Shown in pieces: positions 1 to 11,408 of a stretch of 64,000 nucleotides of DNA; the stretch's first letter is position 1, and every line of letters starts with the position of its first letter. A program made the translations under genes and the position numbers. Below the pieces are notes generated by a model. That model was given only the letters and a program-made list of their open reading frames with translations, ran no database searches and was not told the DNA's origin. The stretch comes from Bradysia coprophila (lineage: Eukaryota > Arthropoda > Insecta > Diptera > Sciaridae). The stretch is from assembly GCF_014529535.1 (NCBI RefSeq), contig NW_023503374.1:3224001-3288000 (forward strand), given 5' to 3'.

Positions 1-1040
1 CAATGTGAGGCCCCTTGGAAGGGTATGTTACAGAAGGACTGTTTACCGATGGCCTTATACACAAAGCTGCAAACGCTATACTTAACAATACTGTCTACAT
101 TAAGAACTCGCGGACAGTATCTCCGAAACAGGTCGACAGTCGGATGACGCAAGGGAAGTCTATTCACATGCTTCAGACAACGCTTCTGCAGAACTTGTAG
201 CTGTTCGATAGACTTCTTACACGCAGTGCCCCACGCTCCCGGCAGGTAACAAATTATAGGGTGCGCAAGGGCAAAATAAACCTTCATGAGCACTGCCCTC
301 GGTAGCAGCCTTTTGAGCTTACACAAAACACCACAGACAGACGACAGCCTGCGACACATTTCCGTAACTTGGGAATTCCAAGTCAACTTGTCGTCCAGCA
401 AGACACCCAGGTACTTAAACACACTCACTCTCTCAATAACCTGGTCTTGCAGGGTCACCGAATCTGCAAGTAAGCGTTCAGCGCGTCGGAAGTGCATACA
501 CTTAGTCTTTTTTACATTAAGGGACAACCTGTTCTCGTCGAGAAAGTCCTTGATCAGTTTCGCATCACTTTTCAAACGCTCAACATTCGTTTCAACAGTA
601 TCACCTGAGCAGAACACACCTGTATCATCAGCAAAGAGGGCGGCTACGCCGTGGGTGGGAAGACGGAAAATGTCATTTATGTATATAAGGAAGAGCAAGG
701 GACCGAGGACACTACCTTGGGGTATTCCGATATCAATTTCTCTAAAATCACTCTTGTCTCCACCCAGAGACACACACTGCTTCCTACCCGTCAGGTAGCT
801 ACGCATTAGCTGAAGCGGTCCACCTCTAATCCCAGCCACTTCAAGTTTGTAAATCGAAATGCAATGGTCCACACAATCAAATGCCTTTTGCAGATCAAGA
901 AAGAGCGCACTAACCGCGAGACCACCGTCGATGTCCAGGAACACTCTATCGAGTATCTCATACATTGCCGTATGCGTACCAGCCTTCTGTCGGAAGCCAT
1001 ACTGCTTGACGTAGAAGAAGTTTTGCCTATTATATTTGGG
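1..1040 (-). mobile_element. LINE (non-LTR retrotransposon) reverse transcriptase fragment
   Basis: Reading the minus strand from about 1040 down to the window edge gives one uninterrupted frame of roughly 345 codons with the ordered motifs of a non-LTR reverse transcriptase: QYGFRQ near the upstream end, LDLQKAFDCVDH, GIPQGSVLGP, YINDI, the catalytic FADD, and then the FKYLGV and thumb regions. The frame is still open at position 1, so the 3' end of the element lies outside. The upstream end is lost: the coding frame stops abruptly where an 18-19 bp minisatellite starts, and the endonuclease and ORF1 parts are absent. The general style is that of the CR1/Jockey group, but the clade needs a tree. 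The open frame suggests a fairly recent insertion. It is listed as a mobile-element remnant rather than a host gene. Confidence 0.88.
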
Positions 1041-1046
1041 GTGGAT

Positions 1047-1850
1047 GTCCTCGAATATTGTCGATGTCCTAGAATATTGCCGATGTCCTCGAATATTGCC
1101 GATGTCATCGAATATTGCCGATGTCCTCGAATATTGCCGATGTCCTCGAATATTGTCGATGTCTTCAAATATTGTCGATGTCATCGAATATTGTCGATGT
1201 CATCGAATATTGTCGATGTCGTAGAATATTGTCGATGTCATCGAATATTGTCGATGTCTTCGAATATTGTCAATGTCCTAGAATATTGTCGATGTCCTCG
1301 AATATAGTCGAGAGACACTCGAATATAGTCAAGAGACACTCGAATATAGTCGAGAGACACTCGAATATAGTCGAGAGACACTCGAATATAGTCGAGAGAC
1401 ACTCGAATATAGTCGAGAAACACTCGAATATAGTCGAGAGACACTCTAATATAGTCGATAGACACTCTAATATAGTCGAGATATACTTGAATAAAGTCGA
1501 GATATATTCGAATATATTCCAGATATACTCTAATATAGGCGATATACTCGATTATAGTCGATGTCATATAATATAGTGGATGTCCTCGAATATAGTCGAC
1601 GTTCTCGCAAATAGTCTATGTATTCGAATATTATCGATGTCCAAGAATATTGTCGATGTCCTCAAATATAGCCGGCATCCTCGAATATAGTCGATGTCAT
1701 CGAATATAGTTGATGTTCTCGAAATATAGTCGATGTCATCGAATATAGTCGATGTTCTCGAATGTAGTCGATACGTACTCGAAAATATACTCGAGCATAC
1801 TCAGTATACTCGAATATGGTCGGAGATATATAATAGATCTGTGAAAGAGT
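1047..1850. repeat. 18-19 bp minisatellite array (GAATATNGTCGA core)
   Basis: About 800 bp of tandem units with the core TCGAATATTGTCGATGTC. There are two flavours. Units up to about 1300 end in GATGTC(C/A)TC. Units from about 1300 to 1460 read TCGAATATAGTCGAGAGACAC with a 21 bp period. After 1460 the units decay into mixed forms. The core GAATAT is itself short-palindromic. Several long reading frames cross the array on both strands only because the period is near a multiple of three; I do not regard them as genes. The array begins exactly where the LINE coding frame is cut off. Confidence 0.9.
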
Positions 1851-2011
1851 TATGTACACTAGTGGTTGGAGTAAATAACATAAAAAGATTCTAAAATTTT
1901 TGTTTTCTTATAATTCGACTATTCGGTGATTGGTACACTGACCCTACGCCATATATTCTGCTAGTGGGTGTTATTCACAATTTGTTTTTAAAATATGTGT
2001 TTCGTAGTTAT

Positions 2012-2098
2012 TTTGTCCGGGGTTATTTTGTCCAGGGTTATTTTGTCCAGGGTTATTTTGTCCGGGGTTATTTTGTCCGAAAGTTATTTTGTCCGAAC
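2012..2098. repeat. Short tandem repeat GGTTATTTTGTCC(A/G)
   Basis: Five to six head-to-tail copies of a 16-18 bp unit reading TTATTTTGTCC(G/A)GGG, with the last copies diverged (GAAAG in place of GGG). No coding potential is seen. Confidence 0.8.
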
Positions 2099-2173
2099 GC
2101 CATATTACCTTCATAAAGTTTGATGATAAACGGCCGGAAATATGACATCCGAAAAATTTCTCAGAATCGATGG

Positions 2174-2457
2174 AACCTCGGTGAACTTTGACGAGGACTG
2201 TGACCTCACTAATGCAATTATTTGATTAATTTATTTTATATTATGAATGTGGAGGACTTCAGCTTTAAAGAATGACTAATATGTAGTAGTTTGGCGGGGT
2301 GGAACACACAGTTTTTATCTGAAAGTAGTCACATGTCAAACTACTGCATGTTGGTATTGCTAAAAGGCTGACGTCCTCCAGATTCATAATAAATAATAAT
2401 TTAATCAAATAATTGCATTAGTGAGGTCACAGCCCTCGTCAAAGTTCACCGAGGTTA
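2174..2457. mobile_element. Foldback MITE, 284 bp
   Basis: The sequence AACCTCGGTGAACTTTGACG at 2174 is repeated in reverse complement at the right end (2438-2457). The pairing continues inward through the GAGGTCACAG / CACTAATGCAATTATTTGATTAA stretch, so nearly the whole element can fold into one hairpin. The centre also pairs (TAGTAGTTTG with CAAACTACTG). No coding sequence. I could not read a convincing target duplication, so the superfamily is open. Confidence 0.8.
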
Positions 2458-3179
2458 ATATTTGCTTCGAGAGAAATCGACCTCACGGAAAAGAAATCCG
2501 GACTACGAAAACTCATTTTTCGACTTTTAGCCGCTTACCACCAGCCAGTTATGGAAAATCAACTAACTATCCATTTATAAAAAAGTAGAGGAAAAAATAG
2601 CACCGATTTCGGTCAGTCAAAATCAAAAGAATCACTCGAAATAAAATTGAACTGGAGAAGCAGATCGAATGACTTCCAAATTTCTGCAGCGTGAAGTCTA
2701 TTACCATAACTAGTTCCCGCCAATTGCGTTTTTTTAATTAAAAATTTAGATAAGCGGACAGTAAGTAAGTCGTGTTAAAGTTTTATCTTAATTTTTGTTG
2801 TCCCATTTTCTCGAAAGATTTCGTTTTTTAATTTTAAAACGTTTCCTGAATATCCAGAGCTGCTGGAAAAACCCAACATTAGCCGTAGCAGGTAATCATT
2901 GAGAGCGGCTGTTATAGGTAATTTCTTAAAAAATTACCGTCATTGAGTAACTTTTTCCAAAATTACTCACCACAGGTAATACGTTACTTGCTGTGGGTAA
3001 TTTTTCCAAACATTACCAATTACAGCTGATCTATTACCTACTGCAGCTGTAGTTTTCAAATCTTTTTCCTCAGTGTATCTTTTTATCCCTAGTCATGTAA
3101 TAGTACATTACTATACCAGTGAAGTAATTTGATATCTCGTATCCAGATGAGTAAAAGTATCCGAGGGCTTCAGCCCGAG

Positions 3180-4178
3180 GTACTTTTACTCATCGTGACT
3201 ATTACTTTACGAGCGAGGGAAAGATGACGAATCTGCAATAAAAATTTTGTCTGTCCGTCTGTCCGTCACGTCGATATCTTGAGATAATAAAATCCGATTT
3301 CAACAATTTCTTCCCCTGAAAGATAGTCGAAATAGTGAGGCTAAGTTCGAAGATGGGCATATTCGGGTCGGCCCTTCGTGAGTTAGGGCCATCTAAGTGA
3401 TTTAAGGTCTTTTGGTGATATTTATGGCAAAACAAACGATGGAATGGAAATAGAAATGGAAATGGAATGAAATGGCAAATGATAGGTATTGTCAATACCA
3501 ATCCTGGAAAAAAAGTTTTTTTAAATCGGGTGAGTGGACCGTGAGTTAGGGCCTTAGAAGTGAAATGCTACTAGGGCCCTATGTGTATTTTACATAGAAC
3601 TAGAGTATATTTCATTCGTTTTTCGTATTTTTTGTTTGATTTGGAAGGTAATCGAAGGCCGAATAGAATGTTGTTGAAAAAAAAATTGGGTCCTTGGCCT
3701 AAGGCCGCTACTAGGGCCCTATGTGTATTTTACATATAACTCGAGTAAATTTCATCCGTCTTTCGTAATGTTTGTTTCATTTGGAAGGTAATCAAAGGCC
3801 GAATAGAATGCTGTTGAAAAAAAATTAAATTTGGGTCCGCGGACTAAGGCCGGTACTAGGTCCCTATGTGTATTTTACATAGAACTCGAGTAAATTTCAT
3901 CCGTTTGTCGTAATTTTTTTTTTTTAATTAAAATTTTAGGGCGATTTGAAATTTTTGTTTCATGTGAAAGGAACGTCGTACGGGGCTTCGTAATTGCGCT
4001 ATGCGCAATTTTTAAGATGTACACATTCCATAATAATTTTACTTTAACTACATTAACCGGCGCAATAGGCTTACGGTCAAAGTAGGGTGACAGACGCACT
4101 AGGGTCACGTACGCAATAGATATGCGGGTTTGTACGGGGCTCAGTCGCAGCAAACGCTCCGACTGTTCTGATGGCTCG
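3180..4178 (-). repeat. Dispersed repeat family R1, copy 1 (inverted)
   Basis: This stretch is the reverse complement of 14722-15600. It carries the family landmarks in order: a GTCTGTCCGTCTGTCCGTC run, the CCTTCGTGAGTTAGGGCC motif, several near-repeats of CTAGGGCCCTATGTGTATTTTACATA, and a GGCTCAGTCGCAGCAAACGC end by 4140-4178. No frame is conserved between copies, so I call it a non-coding dispersed repeat of unknown superfamily. Confidence 0.75.
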
Positions 4179-4306
4179 TTTTTGTTGTGATGGTAGTATT
4201 GATTTTTATTTTAAAAAAAAATTACAAAGAAATTATTCTAATTAGTTTATGGATTTATAACAAATCAAATACGTTTGAAACGACATTAGCCTCGTCATTT
4301 TCATTT

Positions 4307-5260
4307 TCAAACGTTTTCAAAATTGATGCACAATTTCCCAAGGCTGTAAACTTTGGGGAGGTCACGCAGATACAGATACGCGGGTGACACACCACACTTG
4401 ATGATAGCATGGCGGATTTCATACAAAAATTCACCTACTGTGATGATTGTCATCGCCGTGATGATGTGGTGATTTTTTTTGTATGTAAAATCATCAGACG
4501 TGGTGTGTTCCCGCGTATCTAATAAAATGGCGGTCTGCGTGACCTCCCCAAAGTTTACAGCCTTGCAATTTCCTCTCTGAGTTTCTATTGAAAATTGTTG
4601 TATCAAGAAATTTGTGGAGCGCTTTTCTCCAGTTTTTTGTTGCAACAGTTTTCCGATTTTATTTATGAATTTCTTAGTGTCCTCTCCCATTGGCCCGAAC
4701 GTTTCGAAAGCAATAGGAGTGAATATGTTATCACGTTTTAATGTAGTGATTATGTTTATGACGTTCTGATTGGTCTGCGAACGAGCCAGCGAATTTCGTT
4801 GATTGGGCCAGGTACGATAGAGCAACAGTGTCGCTAACTGTAGCATCCCAAACCAAAGATTTTCCTCGTTCCCAAGGGAGTGATGGTTACACCGTCAACG
4901 CGCTTTCCGTTCGATCTACTTATTCCAGGCGGTTCTAGCATGCTCAGGAAATCGATTTTAGATAAGGCATTCAAGGTTATTTTATTGAATCCTACATGTC
5001 TCGGAATTCTGCCAGCGCTCCTAATGCATGATAAACCGTGGTGGCCGCTTTCTTCAACAGTTTTTCCACATCGGCAAGTGTGTTTTTCGCATACTTTTCC
5101 TTCCAAACATATGGCAATCGCAATTCGAGCTGTATTGTTGTTCAAAAGTAAGCCCAACTCAGACGACGCGACGGTATTACTTGCAGCCACTTTGACGATT
5201 CGTTTTTGGATGATGCAACTAAGCGCACTCTATCTGTTTGGTCAGCTTTGCTCAACAAAT
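4307..5260 (-). pseudogene. Retroelement remnant: Cys-His / KRVDG nuclease-like C-terminal region
   Basis: Minus-strand translation shows a conserved block found at the C-terminal end of reverse-transcriptase-type proteins in many invertebrates: a HTCRCG...GHHGLSC...SAGR...RH metal-binding-like cluster, then GKRVDGVTI, then PIAFETFGPMG and QRGN near the end. It is not one intact frame: there is a frame change between the KRVDG part (about 4834-5190) and the PIAFETFG part (about 4580-4846), and a 227-bp MITE splits the extreme C-terminus. No reverse transcriptase domain is left upstream. The pattern of Cys-His cluster followed by an acidic PD-(D/E)XK-like motif suggests a restriction-like endonuclease, but that is inference. 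A second piece of the same family lies at 24281-24601. Confidence 0.6.
4339..4565. mobile_element. hAT-type MITE with 8-bp target duplication
   Basis: The 227-bp element begins CAAGGCTGTAAACTTTGGGG and ends with its reverse complement; about 32 bp pair perfectly. It is flanked on both sides by the octamer CAATTTCC (4331-4338 and 4566-4573). An 8-bp duplication and a CAAGG start fit the hAT superfamily. It is inserted in the C-terminal codons of the retroelement remnant, so it is younger than that remnant. No coding content. Confidence 0.88.
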
Positions 5261-5366
5261 ATAGTTATGGTGTCTTCGAATACGATGCATCGCCAGATTT
5301 TCTGAACAGAAAATTCTAACGGAAACGGAAAGATTCCCTGAAAAAAAAAAATTGACTGCAAGGATT

Positions 5367-6152
5367 TTAATTAAAGAGAAACTCTTCGTTCTGCCCGACT
5401 TGACTTGATTGTTGACTGCGCTCGACCAAATTTGCCTTTTCTGTTACTTTGGTTTCCTGTTTCCTTTTCCATTCAATGTATTTCGGACATGAGATTTTAA
5501 AGTGACCGATATCATCGCAAAAATAGCAGTGTGCCGGTTCTTTGTTGCTGACCTTCATAGCCGATTCGCTCTCATGAATGCTATCGATGTGTTCGTTGGC
5601 CTTACGTTGCCGATATTCTCCGATAAGCTTTGATTGAACGAGCGACAAAGTTAAATCAGCTTCTGGTCTGGTTTCTAGCGCAGTGGTTAAAGTGCTATAA
5701 CTAGCGGGAAGACTACTGAGAATCATTGCCACGGATAATTCTGTTTCGCCTAATGCAACCAGCCGTTGAAACAAACTAGTCAACTCATCGATGTGTTTCT
5801 CCATGTTACCGTCTTCACCCATTTTAGCGTTACAGATTCGGCGAATCAAGATGACTTTATTGCTCAGCGTACTTTTTTCGTGATGCTCCTTCAATGCACT
5901 CCACATTTCCTTAGCTGTTGTTTTAGTTCTTACGTGGTTCAGTTGGCTGTCCTCAACCAACAAACCAATTGAAGCACATGCTTTATCGTCGCTCTTTTTC
6001 CATTTATCGACATTTGCTTGGTTCGATCTATCGTTTAGCAACACAGGGGTCGCTTCTGTAATCACATGCCAAACTTCCAAACTTCAGTATTTCCAGGTGA
6101 AATAATTATTATTGTTCAGCTTGATGATAGATGTCTTTACTTTGTCAGCCAT
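5367..6152 (-). pseudogene. Copia-type Gag remnant
   Basis: The minus-strand protein resembles copia Gag. It starts with MADKVKTSIIKLNNNNYFTW at about 6152, then EVWHVI, then a UBN2-like capsid region containing AKEMWSALKEHHEKSTLSNK, and ends with a CCHC zinc knuckle (CYFCDDIGHFKISCP). An in-frame TGA plus a small deletion lies between the first block and EVWHVI, so the longest open part runs from 6080 to 5367. Translation stops at the position where protease and integrase would be expected, and neither is present. It sits just downstream of a copia primer-binding site and LTR, which confirms the family. Non-functional. Confidence 0.85.
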
Positions 6153-6423
6153 TTTCTTCTCCGACCTCTGGTTGAAATGTTCGTTCGCTGGATTTGCTTT
6201 TCTATTTCGCCTTACTGGATTTCGCTTTAGTTTACGCACCTCAATTTTCTGGACTTTACTTTACTGGACTTTCCTTTACTGTACTTTAATTTACTGGCTA
6301 TTAGCTTCGAATCAGAAAATTTTCTTTCTTACGAAAATGGCCGTTCGCAATTTACTTTCCGGCAAGACTTTTTCGTCTCAAAAACTGAAAAACTTTTATT
6401 AACCTTTATTAACGATTGGACTA

Positions 6424-6438
6424 CCTGGGCCCATAACC
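6424..6438 (-). other. Copia primer-binding site (initiator tRNA-Met)
   Basis: On the minus strand this reads GGTTATGGGCCCAGG, the sequence copia-group elements use to prime reverse transcription from an internal fragment of initiator tRNA-Met. It lies three bases inside the LTR end and about 270 bases upstream of the Gag start, as expected. Confidence 0.85.
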
Positions 6439-6441
6439 TAT

Positions 6442-6643
6442 TGAAATGAACAAAATGTTTCGGCCGAACTTGATGCTTTACTTTAGATTCGTATAATAAA
6501 AGACGACCTTTAATCAGAATAATATAAAGGTTATTGCGAACGACCTGTTCGTTTCAAGATCTAATACAAAAGAGACAGAGTACAGATTGCATGACATTCA
6601 CAATGAGCAGAGTTGTTATCGCATAAGTAATTGTATTCCAACA
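6442..6643 (-). mobile_element. Copia 5' LTR, about 202 bp
   Basis: In minus orientation the LTR starts TGTTGGAATA, the usual copia LTR beginning, and ends in CA next to the primer-binding site. No matching 3' LTR is visible on the far side of the Gag remnant, so this is the 5' half of an element whose pol region and 3' LTR are gone. Boundaries are by motif and could move by a few bases. Confidence 0.78.
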
Positions 6644-6649
6644 CCACAT

Positions 6650-7480
6650 ACACCCACTCACGTTCAGCTCCACTGGCGATTCGCCAAACTTTTCAAATTG
6701 AAGGAATTAGAATAAATTACGAAATTATCAAAATAATGGTCGAAAATGGTCCATTCCCGCCGCTCCCTAGTAAAAAGAAACTGTGTTTGAGTTGATAATT
6801 TTGCTTTTTATTAATTAAATGTAATTTTTTACATTTTCTATAACACTTTTATTTTTGTCTTTTAAAGATAATTTAGACTTATGCAATTTTTAACATTTTT
6901 TTTTTGCTTTTTGTACTGCACAATATATTGAAGCTATCAAATTTCATAAATAAAAACTTTCAAAATTAACGTCTAAGTTTTCAATTCTTTGCTTAGTGGT
7001 TCGAATTTCAACGATTAGATGTGACGAGATATTTAGACTAATAATAATAATAATTTTACTTTGGAATAATTTTTTTTTTAAGATTTACCTTGTCATTAGA
7101 TTTATCTTTTCATTTCAATAATAGTTTTAATACCATCATCATATATCATGCTATTTAGCTCAAATGAAGCTAAAACAAAATGTAATATACAAATTTCACG
7201 TGTACCCGTACGAATATACAAACACTCAATTTTTTTATCATTAAATACAGTTTTCCATTTTCTTCGTCTGAATTTCGTCGTCGTGGCGAACACTAACACA
7301 ATCCGCCCTCTTCTTCGTCGTCGTCGATTGCCGGTGGAGGTTGAGAAGATGAGCCTTCGCCCTGCGATAGAACAGAAATGTATTACACTGAGAACACAGG
7401 GTTCAGTAAAGTATTATCGTTTTAAGCATAATTTGACGTATATATGTGTTCCGTGCTGGCTGGATGTTATTAGTATATTA
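6650..7480. other. Intergenic, AT-rich, nothing recognised
   Basis: Poly-T/poly-A rich sequence. Short reading frames occur on both strands but show no domain, no conserved codon pattern and no splice structure. Confidence 0.6.
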
Positions 7481-7586
7481 CTTCCGAGGTTCCAAGTTGT
7501 GTATGTGATAACTGGGGTGTTACAGCCCGACCCGAAGGGGAGGGCTGTATTTCCCACTTGTCAAATAACAACTTGGAACCTCGTAA
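7481..7586. mobile_element. Short palindromic MITE
   Basis: CTTCCGAGGTTCCAAGTTGT on the left is matched by ACAACTTGGAACCTCGTAAG on the right, with a GC-rich centre around CCCGACCCGAAGGGG. The whole 106 bp can form one hairpin. Confidence 0.7.
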
Positions 7587-7984
7587 GTACAATGCTTTAC
7601 GTGATTAGGCAATGTAAATGAAAATGAAACATGCCGTAACACGTAAAATCAATTATCACATACGCGCGGTGTTCGGCTGTCAAAATTACTTAACTAGAAG
7701 TTTAATTCAAAAATTACACTTCAGTTCTATGTTGTTGTCTCGTTTTCGATTATGTGATAAAATAGAGTACACACTTGTCACTATCAGTCTCGGCAAGCCT
7801 CGACTTCTTCGTGACAAGTGTGTAATATATATTAACTTAAATGTCTTGCATTGCTTGTCATAACGATCGAGAAAAATTGGTGTAGTAGACATTGCGTTTA
7901 CATAAGTATTGCAGTGAAGAAATACGTACAAAGAATCTCTCAAATAAAATGAAGCAATATTAGGAACCCAAATTTAAAACTTTT

Positions 7985-9115
7985 TTTATCACACACATAA
8001 CCAATTACTTCTCTGTTAACATAAACTATCTCGGTACCACTTTCCCCAAGATATATCACTTTTACTAAAATCAAATATGGCCGCCAGCAGCCATTTTGTT
8101 GGGAGACCGAAAGTAGTTCTGACGATTTACATTCGCTAATACCTTTCAAACAAAAACGAGCCATCAGAACAGTCGGAGCGTTTACTGCGACTGAACCCCG
8201 TACAAACCTGTATATCTATTGCGTACGTGACCCTAGTGCGTCTGTCGCCCTACTTTTACCGTAAGCCTATTGCGCCCATCAATGTAGTTAAAGTAAAATT
8301 ATTATGAAATCAGTACATCTTAGCAATTACGCATAGCTCCGTACGATGTTCCTTTCAAATGTAACAAAAATTTCAAATAGCCCTAAAATTTTAACTTATT
8401 GAGTATAAATACACATAGGGCCTAGTATCGGCCTCAGTCCGAGGACCCACATTTTTTTCCAACAACATTCTATTCAACCTTCGATAACCTTCCAAATCAA
8501 ACGAAAATTACGAAAAACGAATGAAATTTACTCGAGGTATGTGTAAGTAGCAGCCTTAGTCCATGGATCCAAATTTAATTTTTTTCAACAACATTCTATT
8601 CAGCCTTCGATTACCATCCAAATGAAACAAAAATTAGGAAAAACGGATCAAATTTACTCGACCTATATGCAAAAAACACATAGGGCCGAGTAGCCTTTCA
8701 CTTCTAAGGCCCTAAGTCACGGTCCACTCACCCGATTTAAAAAAAAAAAAAATCCAGAATTGGCATTGACAATACCTACCATTTACATTTCCATCGTTAA
8801 TGTTGCCATAAATATCACCAAAAGACCTTAAATCACTTAGGTGGCCCTAACTCACGAAGGGCAGACCCGAATATGGCGATCCTCGAATTTAGCCTTACTA
8901 TTTCGACTATCTTTGAGGGATTTTTTTTTTTAAATCGGATTTGACTTACTCAAGATATCGACGTGACAGACGGACGTACAGACAAAATTTTTATTGCGGA
9001 TTCGTCATCTATGAACATAGGCAAACATTTTGCCCTTACTGTCTTCATCGAATTCCATCAATTACACACGGCATCGTAAACCTATGAGCCCCTTTGTACT
9101 TCGTACGGGGCTAAA
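7985..9115 (+). repeat. Dispersed repeat family R1, copy 2
   Basis: Full-looking copy. It starts with the CACATAACCAATTACTTCTC stretch shared with 60785, then ATATGGCCGCC...GCCATTTTGTT, then GAGCCATCAGAACAGTCGGA (shared with copies 1 and 3), the TACACATAGGGCC repeats, the CACGAAGGGC motif, and the end CTTCGTACGGGGCTAAAA. Non-coding. Confidence 0.75.
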
Positions 9116-9299
9116 AATCATGAAATTCGGTCAAAATTTACTCGAGATTTTGACAAAAAAACACCTGTACGGCCGAGTAGCCGTATATGAGCTCACACGA
9201 AGGGACCTAGCTCACGCTCCGGTGAACCAAATTTCATAAACGAATCCTCTCAAATTGAATTTCGTTTGACTAAATATTTGTGTATTGGGTCTCAAATTG

Positions 9300-9640
9300 A
9301 TGTCAGCAGCTTCTTTCGTTCATATACCACCACCCAGAACTAGTGTCCCAAATTATAGCTACTTGATCTAGAAAAAATTTAAAAATCCGTATTAGGACGT
9401 ACATGTTTTTCACAGGCCATATCTCAAGCCCATAAACTTGGACCATGGCCGGCCGACTCAAATAAGATGTACTTGAATGTAGATTTCGAATGACAACACT
9501 TAAAAAAAATTGATTGGAAATGGTCAGTGACAATGTCTTCAAAGTTGATGAATTTTCCGGGACACTTTGGACTCCTCCAAAAAACGTACTTTCGAGAGCA
9601 GAAGAACTTTTTCAAAAAAATAATGTATTTTCGTAGATAT
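9300..9640. repeat. Dispersed repeat fragment shared with 31.4-32.65 kb
   Basis: The phrases GTACTTGAATGTAG(A/C)TTTCGAATGAC, AAATGG and GATGAATTTTCCGGGACAC...CTCCAAAAAACGT recur at about 31490-31560 and 32585-32645. This shows a diverged dispersed repeat. No reading frame is preserved. Confidence 0.5.
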
Positions 9641-9928
9641 TAGACTTGGACGACTTTTCCGGCTGGAACAACTTTTCATGGCAAACAAATCCTAAAATCC
9701 TAAAGAATTTCAGGCGCACTATGGCTCCCTTCGCTCGTTAGACAACATCATATCTAATGACAAAAACAACTCCAGTTCTGAACGTGTTGCATTAGACACT
9801 AGATGTGTAATTGCCACGCACTTTGCATCGAGAATCAACTACAACGTTTTATGCAACGTTTACTATACTCAATAAGCCACCGAGAAATGAGTTTCAAAGC
9901 TCATGTCAAATGACCAATGATCAAATTT

Positions 9929-11408
9929 TCAAATTTCACTTACATCGTTCGTCGAAGCGCCAGTGTTCGGTGATTTGTAGGACGCTGTGGCATTTTCAAT
10001 AACATTTGCTTTCGGCGCCGACATACCCTTCGGAAGTTGAAGATCCCTCGCTAGCCTAGCGTACTCAACATCCATGTGTTTAATGAATGGCGATGCCAAA
10101 GCCTGTCGTGCCAAATCCGGATCCTCATCATCGTAAGCCTAAACAAAAACGGGATAGTAGAGAGAAAGAAGCAGGTGTCGACAGGCGACAACATTAACAC
10201 TCTACCTGCAGTAACATTTCGAGCGTTTGAACTTCGTTAGCGTCACAGCAGTTGCCCCATTCCTTGAATGCTTTTTCGGCGGCGACAGAGTCTCCACGAG
10301 CCAGTTGCACCAGCACCAAGGCAACAGCTAATCGACCTAAATACCAAACGGGACAGTTCGTAATTTTGCCAGGTAAGGAACGTGCCGTGAGAGCTTACCT
10401 ATGGCTTGATATGATTCGGTTTGTTGATTCAGGCATATTTCACGTCGAAGTGCGTCAGCAGCTTGGTCAAACCTTTAACAAAATTTTGGATGAGAAACTC
10501 AATTCAACGATCTCCCATTTCGAATCCTTACATTCCCAGTCGAACCATAATCCTCGATACTTTCGTTGCATAGCCAGCCCCTTGTCTGGAATGGTCTTCG
10601 ATCTGTTAATTTAGCAAACGTTCAGTGTGACTGTTAAAATTAATTAATAAAAAAAGTGAAGGAATTGAGTACCATGACGACTTCAATAGCGTGCTGATAT
10701 AAATTGAGCGCCTGTTCTGGATGGATATTTTCGATAATCTTGGCGGCTTTATCCAATGCAGAAGCTGGCAATTGAAAGACCATCAAAAATGCATTTCATT
10801 TACTATGTCAATCAATTCCACAGATACTGACCTGCAGCCTCTGGTGAGCCTTGCTGCTGATAAAGACGACATGCGCGATGTGCCAAACTTTCGATTTCAC
10901 CAAAATTATTTTGCTCTTTCAAAATTAGGATCACCTGAAAATGAGAAATTGTCAAATCAAACGTGTCCACTGCCCCTTCGCCATAAATGGTCTGAAGCAA
11001 CGAAAAATATTTTTCCGTTTTGTTGTTGTTCTCATTTACTTGTTCAAAACACTTGGCTGCATGGAAAAGCGATCGATTTTGCATGTGGCACTCGGCTGCC
11101 TTCATCAAACACTCTTTACACTGATCGAATGATTTTGCATTTCGGTAACAAGTCGCTGGAAAAAATGTCCCATTACGGGAATTCGTTAAATTTCCCATCA
11201 AAACATCGATAACATTTCATTCATTTACCAGCTTTCTGATATTCATCGCAGGCAATGTCATAATCGGGTCTCCATTTCAACAATCCAGTTTTCAGACTGT
11301 GTGAACGGAAAATTCATCAAAATATTGAAGCACAACACCTCGATTCACTCACCTCTTTTCAGCTTGTCGGATGTGCTCTTGTGCCTCTTCAATCTTAGAT
11401 GTTGACAT
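9929..11408 (-). CDS. NAPG: Gamma-soluble NSF attachment protein (gamma-SNAP)
   Basis: Gamma-SNAP binds SNARE complexes and recruits the ATPase NSF, which disassembles them after membrane fusion. It acts in the cytosol on Golgi, ER and endosomal membranes. Nine exons joined by GT-AG introns (minus strand): 11353-11408, 11229-11296, 11040-11155, 10832-10934, 10673-10764, 10532-10602, 10399-10472, 10206-10336 and 9929-10138. They sum to 921 nt, 306 residues, against about 312 in mammals. Landmarks match the family in order: MSTSKIEEA, LKTGLLKWRPDYD near residue 20, SLFHAAKCFEQ, GSPEAAASALDKAAKIIENI and, near the end, SPFIKHMDVEYARLARDL. The TPR-like helical repeats span most of the chain. The last exon is read through to TGA at 9929. 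A GTAAGTG just before it could splice to a further tail exon that I did not find, and the usual acidic C-terminal tail is missing in this reading. Confidence 0.95.

Noticed and set aside
806-1576. Several long overlapping frames on both strands across the GAATATTGTCGATGTC array
   Set aside because: They are repeat read-throughs with tandem peptides and no domain; the period near a multiple of three keeps all frames open.
1047-1850. CRISPR-like array
   Set aside because: Units are directly tandem with no unique spacers, and the genome is eukaryotic.
2880-3060. Hairpin-prone stretch with repeated AATTACC/GGTAAT motifs
   Set aside because: Imperfect, with no terminal symmetry or target duplication that I could define; left unannotated.
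10721-11212. Plus-strand frame of 163 residues
   Set aside because: It is antisense to gamma-SNAP exons 3-5, which have matching splice sites and family motifs.
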